A stretch of 35,461 bases of DNA from positions 1 through 35,461 of the forward strand of contig DDEI01000021.1 of assembly GCA_002336675.1 (NCBI GenBank). Reading direction: 5' to 3'. Position numbers and translations under genes: made by a program. The notes below the pieces were generated by a model. It had not been told where the DNA came from. It worked only from the letters and a program-made list of their open reading frames with translations, and did not search any database. The stretch comes from Flavobacteriales bacterium UBA1958 (GTDB taxonomy: Bacteria > Bacteroidota > Bacteroidia > Flavobacteriales_D > Sanyastnellaceae). How positions within the stretch are numbered: the first letter of the stretch is position 1; each line of letters opens with the position of its first letter. Below, in pieces: positions 24,049-30,840 of this stretch.

Positions 24049-25491
24049 TTATCTATATTTACTTTTAACAAACCACTTATCGTTTTTGTGAGGCATTATA
24101 CTAATGCCTATATATGAACTCAAAGAAGTCTCTTTTATTAAACCGTTATCGGTAGAACCCCAAGTTCCAAAATCCATGCCTAAATTCAATCTGCTATAAG
24201 AATTGCTTCCTAAAAAAGGAATGGAAACACCTAGTGAAACACGTTTTACTGTTAGGGCTTCGTCACTAAATTTCAAGTAACCATCTCCATGCCGAACGCC
24301 TACTTGATAGATAGTAGTCATATACCAAGGAGTATTAGAGCTTCCCGCAGGTCTGGGTGTTAATAGCATCCCCAAAGAATATGAGTTAGCATTTCCGTAC
24401 CTTTCTGCGCTGGCCATATCTTCTAACGAATTAGCATAGTTCTCCCAATTTTGATTTTTCCATTCCATAGAAAGCTCTAACTGTCTTTCCTTTTCATTTA
24501 CAAAACTCAACACAAGCCCTGCTCTTAACTCTGCTGGAAGAATGATTTCACCATCAACCTCTCCTGAATAAAAAATAGTATCCTGGGCACTTAATTCATT
24601 CAAAGACGAGCTGTAATTTGCATTCTGAATCAAATTTTCCGATGTAAACCCTATATTATTTTCAAGACTATAGCTCAAACCAGCTGTAACACCCCAATCT
24701 GAAGTTTTCACACTCTCTCCTCTTCTGTACTCATGCTTAATTCTAAGATTCTTTTTAAATAAAGCTCCAAAAGTCAGATTACCATCACCCATAGAGACAG
24801 TTCTAATTTCTTTTCTATGGTAAATCCCAGAGAGCTCATCATAAATAACATCTCTTCCATAATCGGATGACCCGAATAAGAGGTTTCCATTTACTCCTAT
24901 GGAAAGATAAGAGTTTAGATATTTAATCGTATCTACCTCTAAACCCTTTGCAGTCTTAACCACGAAATCCTTAAAATAGTTTTTTTTGTAAGAGGTTCCT
25001 AAGAAACCTTTCGTATAACCCCCATTTCCAGAATATCTGTACTCTGCAGAAGTGCCATCAGGTAAAATAGATGAATTCTCTGACAGCTCATATCCAACAG
25101 AACTGAATGGAAATACTCCAAAAGCTGCTCCAAACCCTTTGCCTAAAGGAATGCCAATGCTCATCTCGTTTATCTTAGAAAGAGAGTTCCGCTCACTTGT
25201 TTCAGCATTTTCTAATTGAAAACTCTTAACCGTTAAACCTGTTTGAAATACAGGCCTAGCTATACTACTATAGCTAGCTGGATTTGTAAAATTCACAGAA
25301 AAAGGCGTGCTCAAGGCTACCATAGAACCCGATAAGCCGTGGCCATAGCTTGGAGTTTGGGACTCCAACTCACCAAGACCAAATCGAGAATATGGTGAAA
25401 TAGTGTTGAGCTGTGCCTCACTAACAAGAGCAGAGCTAGCAAACAATATAGTAAAAACTAATGGCCTAGTTATTATGTTTAAGTATTTCAT
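24049..25491 (-). CDS. Outer-membrane beta-barrel protein (OMPP1/FadL-like type)
   Basis: A 480-residue exported protein with signal peptide ending SEAQ (about 26). It begins LNTISPYSRFGLGELESQTPSYG, a start typical of the outer-membrane transport proteins of Bacteroidota, and continues with alternating strand patterns, many aromatic residues and Gly/Asn turns (GFGAAFGVFPFSSVGYEL, GVTAGLSYSLENNIGF, YQVGVRHGDGYLKF, RVSLGVSIPFLGSNSYSRLN). The barrel is of FadL/OmpP1 type, so a hydrophobic-ligand transporter is possible, but the ligand is not identifiable. The ATG lies within the end of coaX (26-base overlap) and the signal peptide begins exactly there, so the overlap is real. The cysteine-rich repeat protein gene follows 12 bases downstream, and the pair is likely functionally linked. 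Confidence 0.85.
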   Translation of the reverse strand: MKYLNIITRPLVFTILFASSALVSEAQLNTISPYSRFGLGELESQTPSYGHGLSGSMVALSTPFSVNFTNPASYSSIARPVFQTGLTVKSFQLENAETSERNSLSKINEMSIGIPLGKGFGAAFGVFPFSSVGYELSENSSILPDGTSAEYRYSGNGGYTKGFLGTSYKKNYFKDFVVKTAKGLEVDTIKYLNSYLSIGVNGNLLFGSSDYGRDVIYDELSGIYHRKEIRTVSMGDGNLTFGALFKKNLRIKHEYRRGESVKTSDWGVTAGLSYSLENNIGFTSENLIQNANYSSSLNELSAQDTIFYSGEVDGEIILPAELRAGLVLSFVNEKERQLELSMEWKNQNWENYANSLEDMASAERYGNANSYSLGMLLTPRPAGSSNTPWYMTTIYQVGVRHGDGYLKFSDEALTVKRVSLGVSIPFLGSNSYSRLNLGMDFGTWGSTDNGLIKETSLSSYIGISIMPHKNDKWFVKSKYR

Positions 25492-26203
25492 ACAGCCCCT
25501 TCAGGGTAAGTTTTGGGTTGGCAAAAATCGTCTTTTTTATCCCACCTACAAAATGGAATGCATCTCCTCCGGTAATAAGAACTTTTACCTCTCCAAAAGA
25601 TTGTTCAGTTTCGTTTATAAACTGATGAATCTCTCCTAAAATTCCATAAAAAACACCTGACTTAAGACTGTCCTCTGTGCTTTTACCTGGAAAAGTCTTA
25701 TAGTCTAACATTTCGAAAGATGGCAACCTGGCTGAATAATCATTCATCGACTTAAATCTCATCCGCCAACCAGGCGTTATCGCTCCACCGCAGTAAATGT
25801 TTCCATCAGTAAGAATATCATAAGTGACACAGGTCCCTATATCAATTACTAGTGAAGAGACCCCAGGAAAAATAGCCGCTGCGGCAGTTATATTAGCTAT
25901 TCGATCCAATCCCAACGTCTCAGGTGTTTGGTAAGCCATCTCGAAGATCAGTTTACTTTTATGGCTTAAGTAATGTACATTTCCTTTAGATTCTAAAAAC
26001 CCTAGAACTAATTTAGTCTGCTCTTCTGAAGCAGTAGAGGATAAAATGATAGAGTCCAACTTGACCTTTTCCAACTCTTTTTTAAGGATAAGTAACACCT
26101 CATGACTAGGGTTTGAATGTTTTTTTCCCAGGACGCCTAGCTTTGCAAAGCAAAACTTCACATACGAGTTTCCAAGGTCAATAATTAAATCTAATCTTTC
26201 CAC
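25466..26203 (-). CDS. coaX: Type III pantothenate kinase
   Basis: A 245-residue cytoplasmic kinase of the ASKHA superfamily that phosphorylates pantothenate, the first step to coenzyme A. Seen: IIDLGNSYVKF with catalytic/phosphate-binding Asp9, GLDR (98-101) for pantothenate binding, and VIDIGTCVTYDI with the second phosphate loop Asp121. GGAITPGWRMR follows, then the VLITGGDA nucleotide-binding segment. All signature residues are present. The start is GTG, 13 bases inside the gldD coding region, and the stop lies inside the barrel-protein gene, so coaX is locked into the operon by overlaps on both sides. Its place among envelope genes probably reflects conserved operon history. Confidence 0.95.
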   Translation of the reverse strand: MERLDLIIDLGNSYVKFCFAKLGVLGKKHSNPSHEVLLILKKELEKVKLDSIILSSTASEEQTKLVLGFLESKGNVHYLSHKSKLIFEMAYQTPETLGLDRIANITAAAAIFPGVSSLVIDIGTCVTYDILTDGNIYCGGAITPGWRMRFKSMNDYSARLPSFEMLDYKTFPGKSTEDSLKSGVFYGILGEIHQFINETEQSFGEVKVLITGGDAFHFVGGIKKTIFANPKLTLKGLYEILKHNN

Positions 26204-26766
26204 TCTAAAGTTTTATAAAAGTGCTTGACATCAGTTTCTATATATTCCAGCACCGGAGCTATGGAATCTGCATTAGGACTATGGTCAAAATAAAGAGCGC
26301 CCCTTAAAAAATGAGAAACGCTGTCTGTGGCAAAGAACTGTAATGGAGAAGCTACATTTCCTTTAAGCTCATAGCTCAACCCGTAAACATGTGTGCTCTC
26401 CAGTTTATGGCTAGAGGTGTTAATAGCAGTAGCCTTTAAGTTATGCTTGTAAGCATAATTATAAACATCTTCTAAAAATGGCTGAATTTCCTGATTTTCT
26501 AGTGAAAAATAGGTGAAGTGAACTTTAGCTTTATGCAGAGGAAACACCAGATTAAACTGATTAATGCTTTTACGTTTTTGAATAATAGAAAATACAGGTT
26601 TTTCAAACGAAAAAGGTAGTTCTATACTTGTAGCTTCGTATTTTTTTTCTGGCAAATCGATCCTGAAGTAACTTTTTGGCTTTGGTAAAAAATAATCAAC
26701 ATCACTGCAAGAAGTGACTAAAAGCAGTAGACATAAAAAACAGTTTATAGAAAATTTATTCCTCAT
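26191..26766 (-). CDS. gldD: Gliding motility lipoprotein GldD
   Basis: A 191-residue lipoprotein with signal peptide ending in VTSC (Cys20). Required for gliding in Flavobacterium and linked to type IX secretion, with GldE as its membrane partner. The family start DYFLPKPKSYFRIDLPEKKY is visible, followed by INQFNLVFPLHKAKVHFTYF, the segment SHKLESTHVYGLSYELKGNVASP and the terminal LEYIETDVKHFYKTLEW. The ATG lies 11 bases inside gldE, and the end overlaps coaX by 13 bases. Identity rests on these motifs and on the adjacent gldE, an arrangement seen across gliding and non-gliding Bacteroidota. The presence of gldD with porX suggests a T9SS, though gliding itself cannot be inferred. Confidence 0.92.
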   Translation of the reverse strand: MRNKFSINCFLCLLLLVTSCSDVDYFLPKPKSYFRIDLPEKKYEATSIELPFSFEKPVFSIIQKRKSINQFNLVFPLHKAKVHFTYFSLENQEIQPFLEDVYNYAYKHNLKATAINTSSHKLESTHVYGLSYELKGNVASPLQFFATDSVSHFLRGALYFDHSPNADSIAPVLEYIETDVKHFYKTLEWKD

Positions 26767-28099
26767 TACCGATTATAATTTTCACTCTGTTAATTTTTCT
26801 TTTATCCGCAGCTTCAATAATGAATATTAAATTATTGAACGATATTTTTTCGCTTTTTAGTGGGATTTTACCGCACTGCTCAATAATAAAACCTGCCAAC
26901 GAATCTGAGTCTCCCTTAGCGTTTTCCATGTCATCTCCATCGATATCAATAACACGATATAAATCGATTAACGCTATTTTACCTTCAAAAATAAATGTGT
27001 TTTCATCCAACTTAGAGTACTGCAAATCATCGTCATCAAACTCATCAGTAATATCTCCAACTATTTCTTCAATAATATCTTCTAATGTTACTACGCCTGA
27101 AGTTCCTCCATATTCGTCTACGACTATGGACATGTGAATTTTCTTTTCTTGGAACTCTCTTAATAAATCATCTATTTTTTTATTCTCAGGAACAAAAAAC
27201 GGAACCCGAAGAAGCTTAGTCCATTCGAAATGTTTTCTATGAATGTACGGCAGTAAATCTTTTAGGTAAAGGACTCCTTTTATAGAGTCAAGCGTTTCCG
27301 AGTAAACAGGTATTCTACTGAAACCTATTTTACTTACTATTTCGAGGACTTTATCGAATGAAGTTTCGATATCTATGGCCTGAATATCAACTCTAGAAGT
27401 CATTACCTGCTTTGCATCCTTAGTCCCAAAATAAATTATACCTTCCAATATTTTTTGTTCTCCCTCAGTTCTGAAATCATCATTGGTAAGGTCTAAAGCT
27501 TGACTCAGTTCACCAATACTGATGGCACTTGCAGAAGAATCTGACCTGCCGTCAATAAACTTGGTAAGACCAATTAATGGCCTACTAATCGGCGTGCAAA
27601 CCCTAGACAAGAACACCATCGGCCTAGCCATAAAAGAAGCCAACCCTAAATTATTAGAAGTAGCGTAAACCTTTGGAATCACTTCTCCAAAAAGTACTAA
27701 AAGAAACGTAACAAACACCACTTGAACCAGTATCTGAAAAACTGGATTGGAAGGTTCTGTAAAAAAAGGATCGACCACGAAGGAAGAAATTAGTACAATG
27801 GCTACATTTATAAAGTTGTTTACTATTAAAATGGTGGCTAGAAGCTTTCGAGAGGCGGACTCCTTTTCGGGAAGCATCAATAAATTTAAAATAATGCCAT
27901 CCCCAGTTTTTTGACTACATTTTAACTCTTCTATCTGAGAGGGCGAGATAGAAAAAAAGGCCACTTCTGAGCCTGAAATTAAAGCGCTCGCTATGAGAAG
28001 AACTATCATCACGAGTGAAAATATCCAAAAGCTAAATTCACCCAAAACTTGCAAAAAAATAACAGAAAATAGACTATCGCCTAAAATGACAGGGTCCAA
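26756..28099 (-). CDS. gldE: Gliding-associated CNNM/CBS membrane protein GldE
   Basis: A 447-residue inner-membrane protein. An N-terminal stretch (MDPVILGDSLF) is followed by the CNNM domain with four hydrophobic segments (about 27-48, 88-110, 120-145, 155-175; signature ALISGSEVAFFSISPSQIEEL). The CBS pair is at about 215-335 (KQVMTSRVDIQAIDIE, IPVYSETLDSIKGVLYLKDL, VVDEYGGTSGVVTLEDIIEEI). A CorC_HlyC C-terminal domain ends the protein (about 360-445). The start is TTG, which aligns with the MDPEP-type beginning of known GldE. It lies 22 bases after ssb and overlaps gldD by 11 bases. GldE supports GldD function in gliding and T9SS; the mechanism is unknown. A second CNNM paralogue is encoded at 20652-21917. 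Confidence 0.9.
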   Translation of the reverse strand: MDPVILGDSLFSVIFLQVLGEFSFWIFSLVMIVLLIASALISGSEVAFFSISPSQIEELKCSQKTGDGIILNLLMLPEKESASRKLLATILIVNNFINVAIVLISSFVVDPFFTEPSNPVFQILVQVVFVTFLLVLFGEVIPKVYATSNNLGLASFMARPMVFLSRVCTPISRPLIGLTKFIDGRSDSSASAISIGELSQALDLTNDDFRTEGEQKILEGIIYFGTKDAKQVMTSRVDIQAIDIETSFDKVLEIVSKIGFSRIPVYSETLDSIKGVLYLKDLLPYIHRKHFEWTKLLRVPFFVPENKKIDDLLREFQEKKIHMSIVVDEYGGTSGVVTLEDIIEEIVGDITDEFDDDDLQYSKLDENTFIFEGKIALIDLYRVIDIDGDDMENAKGDSDSLAGFIIEQCGKIPLKSEKISFNNLIFIIEAADKRKINRVKIIIGNEE

Positions 28100-28121
28100 A
28101 ATATAGTTTTTTAATTAACGA

Positions 28122-28550
28122 CTAAAAAGGAAGGTCATCATCCGGTAATGCCTCCCCTTTGGTACTTGTTTCTTGTTCACTTGTCTGAGCCGGGGTCGCA
28201 TTAGACCTCTCCTCTAAAGGAGCCTTTCCAAGCATAGTGAAACTATCTGCTACTATTTCGGTTGTGTATCTTTTAGTTCCGTCATTTCCATCCCAAGACC
28301 TTGTTCTAAGCTTCCCTTCCAAATAAATTTGAGAACCTTTTCTTAAGTATTTCTCGACTATCTCGACAAGTGGGCCCCAAACGGCAACACTATGCCACTC
28401 GGTGTAGGTGGTTCTTTCTCCCGTGCTTTTATTCTTTCTGGTTTCACTTGTCGCCAAAGAAAAGTTTGCCACACGACTATTTTCGAATGACTTTATCTCT
28501 GGATCTTTCCCGATATTACCGATTAAAATTACTTTATTTACGCCAGCCAT
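28122..28550 (-). CDS. ssb: Single-stranded DNA-binding protein
   Basis: A 142-residue homotetrameric ssDNA-binding protein for replication and repair. The OB fold covers residues 1-105 (VNKVILIGNIGKDPEIKSF, then ERTTYTEWHSVAVWG, YLRKGSQIYLEGKLRTRSW). A flexible Gln/Ser/Thr-rich linker leads to the acidic tip DDDLPF that recruits partner proteins. All typical parts are present. It has its own exact TAnnTTTG promoter box (28568-28575) and is followed by gldE, so it may lead the long envelope run. mutY lies immediately upstream in the same direction. Confidence 0.97.
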   Translation of the reverse strand: MAGVNKVILIGNIGKDPEIKSFENSRVANFSLATSETRKNKSTGERTTYTEWHSVAVWGPLVEIVEKYLRKGSQIYLEGKLRTRSWDGNDGTKRYTTEIVADSFTMLGKAPLEERSNATPAQTSEQETSTKGEALPDDDLPF

Positions 28551-28567
28551 AATTTTGAATATTTAGA

Positions 28568-28575
28568 CAAAGTTA
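28568..28575 (-). promoter_or_regulatory. Bacteroidota-type -7 promoter box for ssb (and genes after it)
   Basis: The minus strand reads TAACTTTG, an exact TAnnTTTG match in the 55-base gap after mutY. The leader would be about 15 nt. It is the only good box in the 8 kb upstream of the PpiD-like gene, so it may drive the whole ssb-gldE-gldD-coaX-lptC series. Confidence 0.5.
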
Positions 28576-28605
28576 TGATTCTAAAAAAAATATACAGTTA
28601 AAATT

Positions 28606-29673
28606 TTAGGATTTTCCCTCTAATTTAAAGAAACTGGGGCTGTCAGAAATAAATTTCTCTATTAATCGATGAATGGGAAGTCCCAATAAATCTTCAAAGA
28701 CCACAGTCTCACTCTTTAACAAGGAAGGAATTTCTTCAACTCTGTAAACAAAGAATTGTGCGTGAATTTTTCTGTGGGATAAGAGATGTCTGTATATGGC
28801 TGAGACAAACTCCAAACTATTTACATCCACACTCGCTTCACTTATAAATAGACTTAGGTCATTTTTTGAATCCTCAGCAGAAGAAGCCACAAAACTAGGG
28901 AATTCATACAAATTCTGCCAAATCCCTTTTCCCACTCTTTTCCTCAAAACTGTTCCCCTACCGCTGATTAAGACAAGAAATGACATATGCCACTCCGCCA
29001 CTTTAGTTTTCTTCAATTTAACAGGCAGCTCCTTAACTCTTTTTGTTCGTAGAGCGTCACATCTGCTATTTAGAGGGCATGGTTCGCAGTTAGGGCTTTT
29101 AGGAATACATTGTAGCGCGCCAAATTCCATAATCCCTTGATTGTAATTACTTACTTCACTTGACGGCAATAACTCGGTACTGAGTTCTCTAAATATTTTC
29201 TCCCCGAGGGAAGAGTTTATCGGCTGATCTATGCCAAAAACTCTAGACAGCACTCTAAATACATTTCCATCTAAAACTGCGACCTTCTCATCATAACAAA
29301 AACTAGCAATAGCAGCTGCTGTATATAATCCAACACCCTTAAGTTCAAGCAATCCTTTAAAATGCTTAGGGAATTCTCCATTTAACTCTTTTGAGATGTA
29401 ATTCGCTGTAAAATGTAGGTTTCTCGCACGAGAATAATAGCCCAAACCCTGCCATAACTTCAAAACTTTCTCTTCTTTTGACTTTGCTAAATCATTAACT
29501 GTCTCAAATTCACTCACAAAGTTCAAATAATACTTCAATCCCTGAGCTACTCTAGTTTGCTGAAGAATTATCTCTGAAAGCCATATTTTAAAAGGGTCGC
29601 GAGTTCTTCGCCAAGGCAAATCTCGTTTGTTTTGGCTGTACCATTTTGATATAATATCACTAAACTCTCTCAA
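28606..29673 (-). CDS. mutY: A/G-specific adenine glycosylase
   Basis: A 355-residue DNA repair glycosylase that removes adenine mispaired with 8-oxoguanine. Seen: the catalytic Glu34 in WLSEIILQQTRV, the helix-hairpin-helix LKGVGLYTAAAI (111-122), the catalytic Asp135 in VLDGNVFRVLSR, and the 4Fe-4S cluster ligands Cys189, Cys196, Cys199 and Cys205 in the C-x6-C-x2-C-x5-C pattern. A C-terminal NUDIX-like 8-oxoG-recognition domain (about 225-355, KVAEWHMSFLVLISG onward) completes it. The start is TTG; an in-frame TAA lies a few codons upstream and no ATG lies before the conserved region. It diverges from the HU gene. Confidence 0.95.
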   Translation of the reverse strand: MREFSDIISKWYSQNKRDLPWRRTRDPFKIWLSEIILQQTRVAQGLKYYLNFVSEFETVNDLAKSKEEKVLKLWQGLGYYSRARNLHFTANYISKELNGEFPKHFKGLLELKGVGLYTAAAIASFCYDEKVAVLDGNVFRVLSRVFGIDQPINSSLGEKIFRELSTELLPSSEVSNYNQGIMEFGALQCIPKSPNCEPCPLNSRCDALRTKRVKELPVKLKKTKVAEWHMSFLVLISGRGTVLRKRVGKGIWQNLYEFPSFVASSAEDSKNDLSLFISEASVDVNSLEFVSAIYRHLLSHRKIHAQFFVYRVEEIPSLLKSETVVFEDLLGLPIHRLIEKFISDSPSFFKLEGKS

Positions 29674-29701
29674 CTTTTTATATGATTTGTTTTACTGCTG
29701 A

Positions 29702-29709
29702 TAAAAATA
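29702..29709 (-). promoter_or_regulatory. Candidate promoter box for mutY
   Basis: The minus strand reads TATTTTTA, seven of eight positions of TAnnTTTG, about 30 bases before the TTG start. It lies 34 bases from the HU box on the opposite strand, so the two promoters are back to back in the 116-base gap. Confidence 0.3.
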
Positions 29710-29742
29710 TTTAAAAGATGCCCGGTAATTCAACGCAGTAAG

Positions 29743-29750
29743 TATTTTTG
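29743..29750 (+). promoter_or_regulatory. Bacteroidota-type -7 promoter box for HU
   Basis: TATTTTTG is an exact TAnnTTTG match, giving a leader of about 35 A-rich bases before the ATG at 29790. No -33 TTTG is visible at the usual distance. Confidence 0.55.
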
Positions 29751-29789
29751 TAATGAAACTTAAGTGAAAAATTAAATCAAAAGTACAAA

Positions 29790-30080
29790 ATGACAAAAGC
29801 AGATATCGTAAACTCTATAGCCGACAAATCCGGAATAGAAAAAGTGGACGTACTAAATGTAGTTGAAGCCTTCATGAGCACTGTAAGAGGTTCTTTGGAA
29901 AAAGGGGAGAACGTTTATCTAAGAGGTTTTGGAAGCTACATAGTGAAAACTAGAGCTGAAAAAACTGGAAGAAACATATTAAAGAACCAGGCCATAATTA
30001 TACCTGCTCACAACATTCCGGCTTTTAAGCCGGCTAAATCTTTCGTAGAAAGAGTTAAAACTAAAGTTCCAGTTAAATAG
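29790..30080 (+). CDS. HU/IHF-family DNA-binding protein
   Basis: A 96-residue histone-like DNA-bending protein. The N-terminal dimerisation helices (MTKADIVNSIADKSGIEKVDV) are followed by the GSLEKGENVYLRGFGSYIVKTRAE beta-saddle and the DNA-binding arm TGRNILKNQAIIIPAHNIPAFKPAKSF. In the arm the usual Gly-Arg-Asn-Pro is Gly-Arg-Asn-Ile, a substitution also seen in bacteroidetal copies. The C-terminal FVERVKTKVPVK is intact. It starts a plus-strand unit with a TPR protein (one-base overlap), an mS38-like protein and RNase E/G, which is a common bacteroidetal arrangement. Confidence 0.95.
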   Translation: MTKADIVNSIADKSGIEKVDVLNVVEAFMSTVRGSLEKGENVYLRGFGSYIVKTRAEKTGRNILKNQAIIIPAHNIPAFKPAKSFVERVKTKVPVK

Positions 30081-30607
30081 TGAATTCTAGAAACAAGCAA
30101 ATTGTATTAATAGCACTGTCAGTATTATTGGTGGTGCTGTTTTTATTTATGCCAGAGCAACCACTGGAAACAACAAATAGCATCAAAGCTAACGCCAACA
30201 GCCAAGAGATAACGGAGCCTTCAGAAGCAGTTCATACATCAATAAAAGACAGGGTAGAAAAAGCTATTCGAGCTGTTCAAAGCGAAGACCCTATGAGCGG
30301 CATTCAGGATCTTCTGAGCATAGTGAGACAGGACTCCACGCAACTGGATGCTCAATATTATTTAGGCTTATTTTCTATTCAAACAGGGCAATTTGAAAAA
30401 GCTGTAAATCGTTTTGAAAAAGTTATTACCTTTGTGGGCTTGAAAAAATACCCAGATGCACGATATCAGTTATCGGTGTGTCTAGAAAAGTTAGGCAAGA
30501 CAGAAGCTGCCATAGAACAGCTGGAGCTCTATTTAACTGAAATAGACCCCAGAGAAACTGGCAATCAAGAGAAAGTGAAGAAAGAAATTATTAGATTAAG
30601 AAACTAA
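30080..30607 (+). CDS. Membrane-anchored TPR protein
   Basis: A 175-residue protein with an N-terminal membrane helix (about 7-25, QIVLIALSVLLVVLFLFM), a polar linker and two or three tetratricopeptide-like repeats (LDAQYYLGLFSIQTGQFEKA, ARYQLSVCLEKLGKTEAAIE). The repeats carry the Trp/Leu/Gly-Ala-Pro-like spacing of TPRs and probably bind partner proteins in the periplasm. The start is GTG overlapping the HU stop by one base (TAGTG), so it is coupled to HU translation. The conserved linkage with HU and rng in Bacteroidota is known, but the function of the TPR protein is not. Confidence 0.85.
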   Translation: MNSRNKQIVLIALSVLLVVLFLFMPEQPLETTNSIKANANSQEITEPSEAVHTSIKDRVEKAIRAVQSEDPMSGIQDLLSIVRQDSTQLDAQYYLGLFSIQTGQFEKAVNRFEKVITFVGLKKYPDARYQLSVCLEKLGKTEAAIEQLELYLTEIDPRETGNQEKVKKEIIRLRN

Positions 30608-30619
30608 AAGTATTTAGAT

Positions 30620-30712
30620 ATGCCGAGTGGTAAAAAAAGAAAGAGACATAAGATGTCAACTCACAAGCGCAAGAAACGTTTGAGAAAAAACAGACACAAG
30701 CAAAAGAAATAA
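30620..30712 (+). CDS. mS38/AURKAIP1-COX24-like very basic 30-residue protein
   Basis: A 30-codon reading frame ATG...TAA, about two-thirds Lys, Arg and His. It begins MPSGKKRKRHKMSTHKRKK and ends KNRHKQKK, the pattern of the COX24/AURKAIP1 C-terminal domain. In mitochondria this domain is the mS38 subunit of the small ribosomal subunit; in Bacteroidota the same tiny gene follows HU and precedes rng. A ribosomal role here is inferred from that resemblance and from composition. It is too short for most gene finders. It lies 12 bases after the TPR gene and is probably in the same transcript. Confidence 0.85.
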   Translation: MPSGKKRKRHKMSTHKRKKRLRKNRHKQKK

Positions 30713-30745
30713 GGTTCTCCTAAGTAGAATCTCTTACCCTTTTCT
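30713..30745 (+). terminator. Weak hairpin before rng
   Basis: GGTTCT and AGAATC (30713-30718 with 30726-30731) pair over 6 bp including one G-T, followed by pyrimidine-rich TCTTACCCTTTTC. It might attenuate transcription from the HU unit into rng, but the stem is short. Confidence 0.3.
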
Positions 30746-30795
30746 TCTAATAAACGAGTACTTGCCTTTTTTCATAGTAGACTATTGAGTCTAGG

Positions 30796-30813
30796 CTGCA
30801 TAATTGTATGCAG
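30796..30813. repeat. Inverted repeat in the rng upstream region
   Basis: CTGCATA and TATGCAG are perfect 7-bp arms with spacer ATTG. It ends 27 bases before the chosen rng start. As RNA it forms a compact tetraloop hairpin; as DNA it could be an operator. RNase E of enterobacteria is controlled by its own leader, so a leader hairpin is plausible here. Confidence 0.5.
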
Positions 30814-30840
30814 TTACATTTAAAAAAAGGAAATTTACAC

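Noticed and set aside
30808..30840. Longer start for rng
   Set aside because: It adds 11 residues that precede the usual family beginning MSVELIINASEKG and lies within an inverted repeat.
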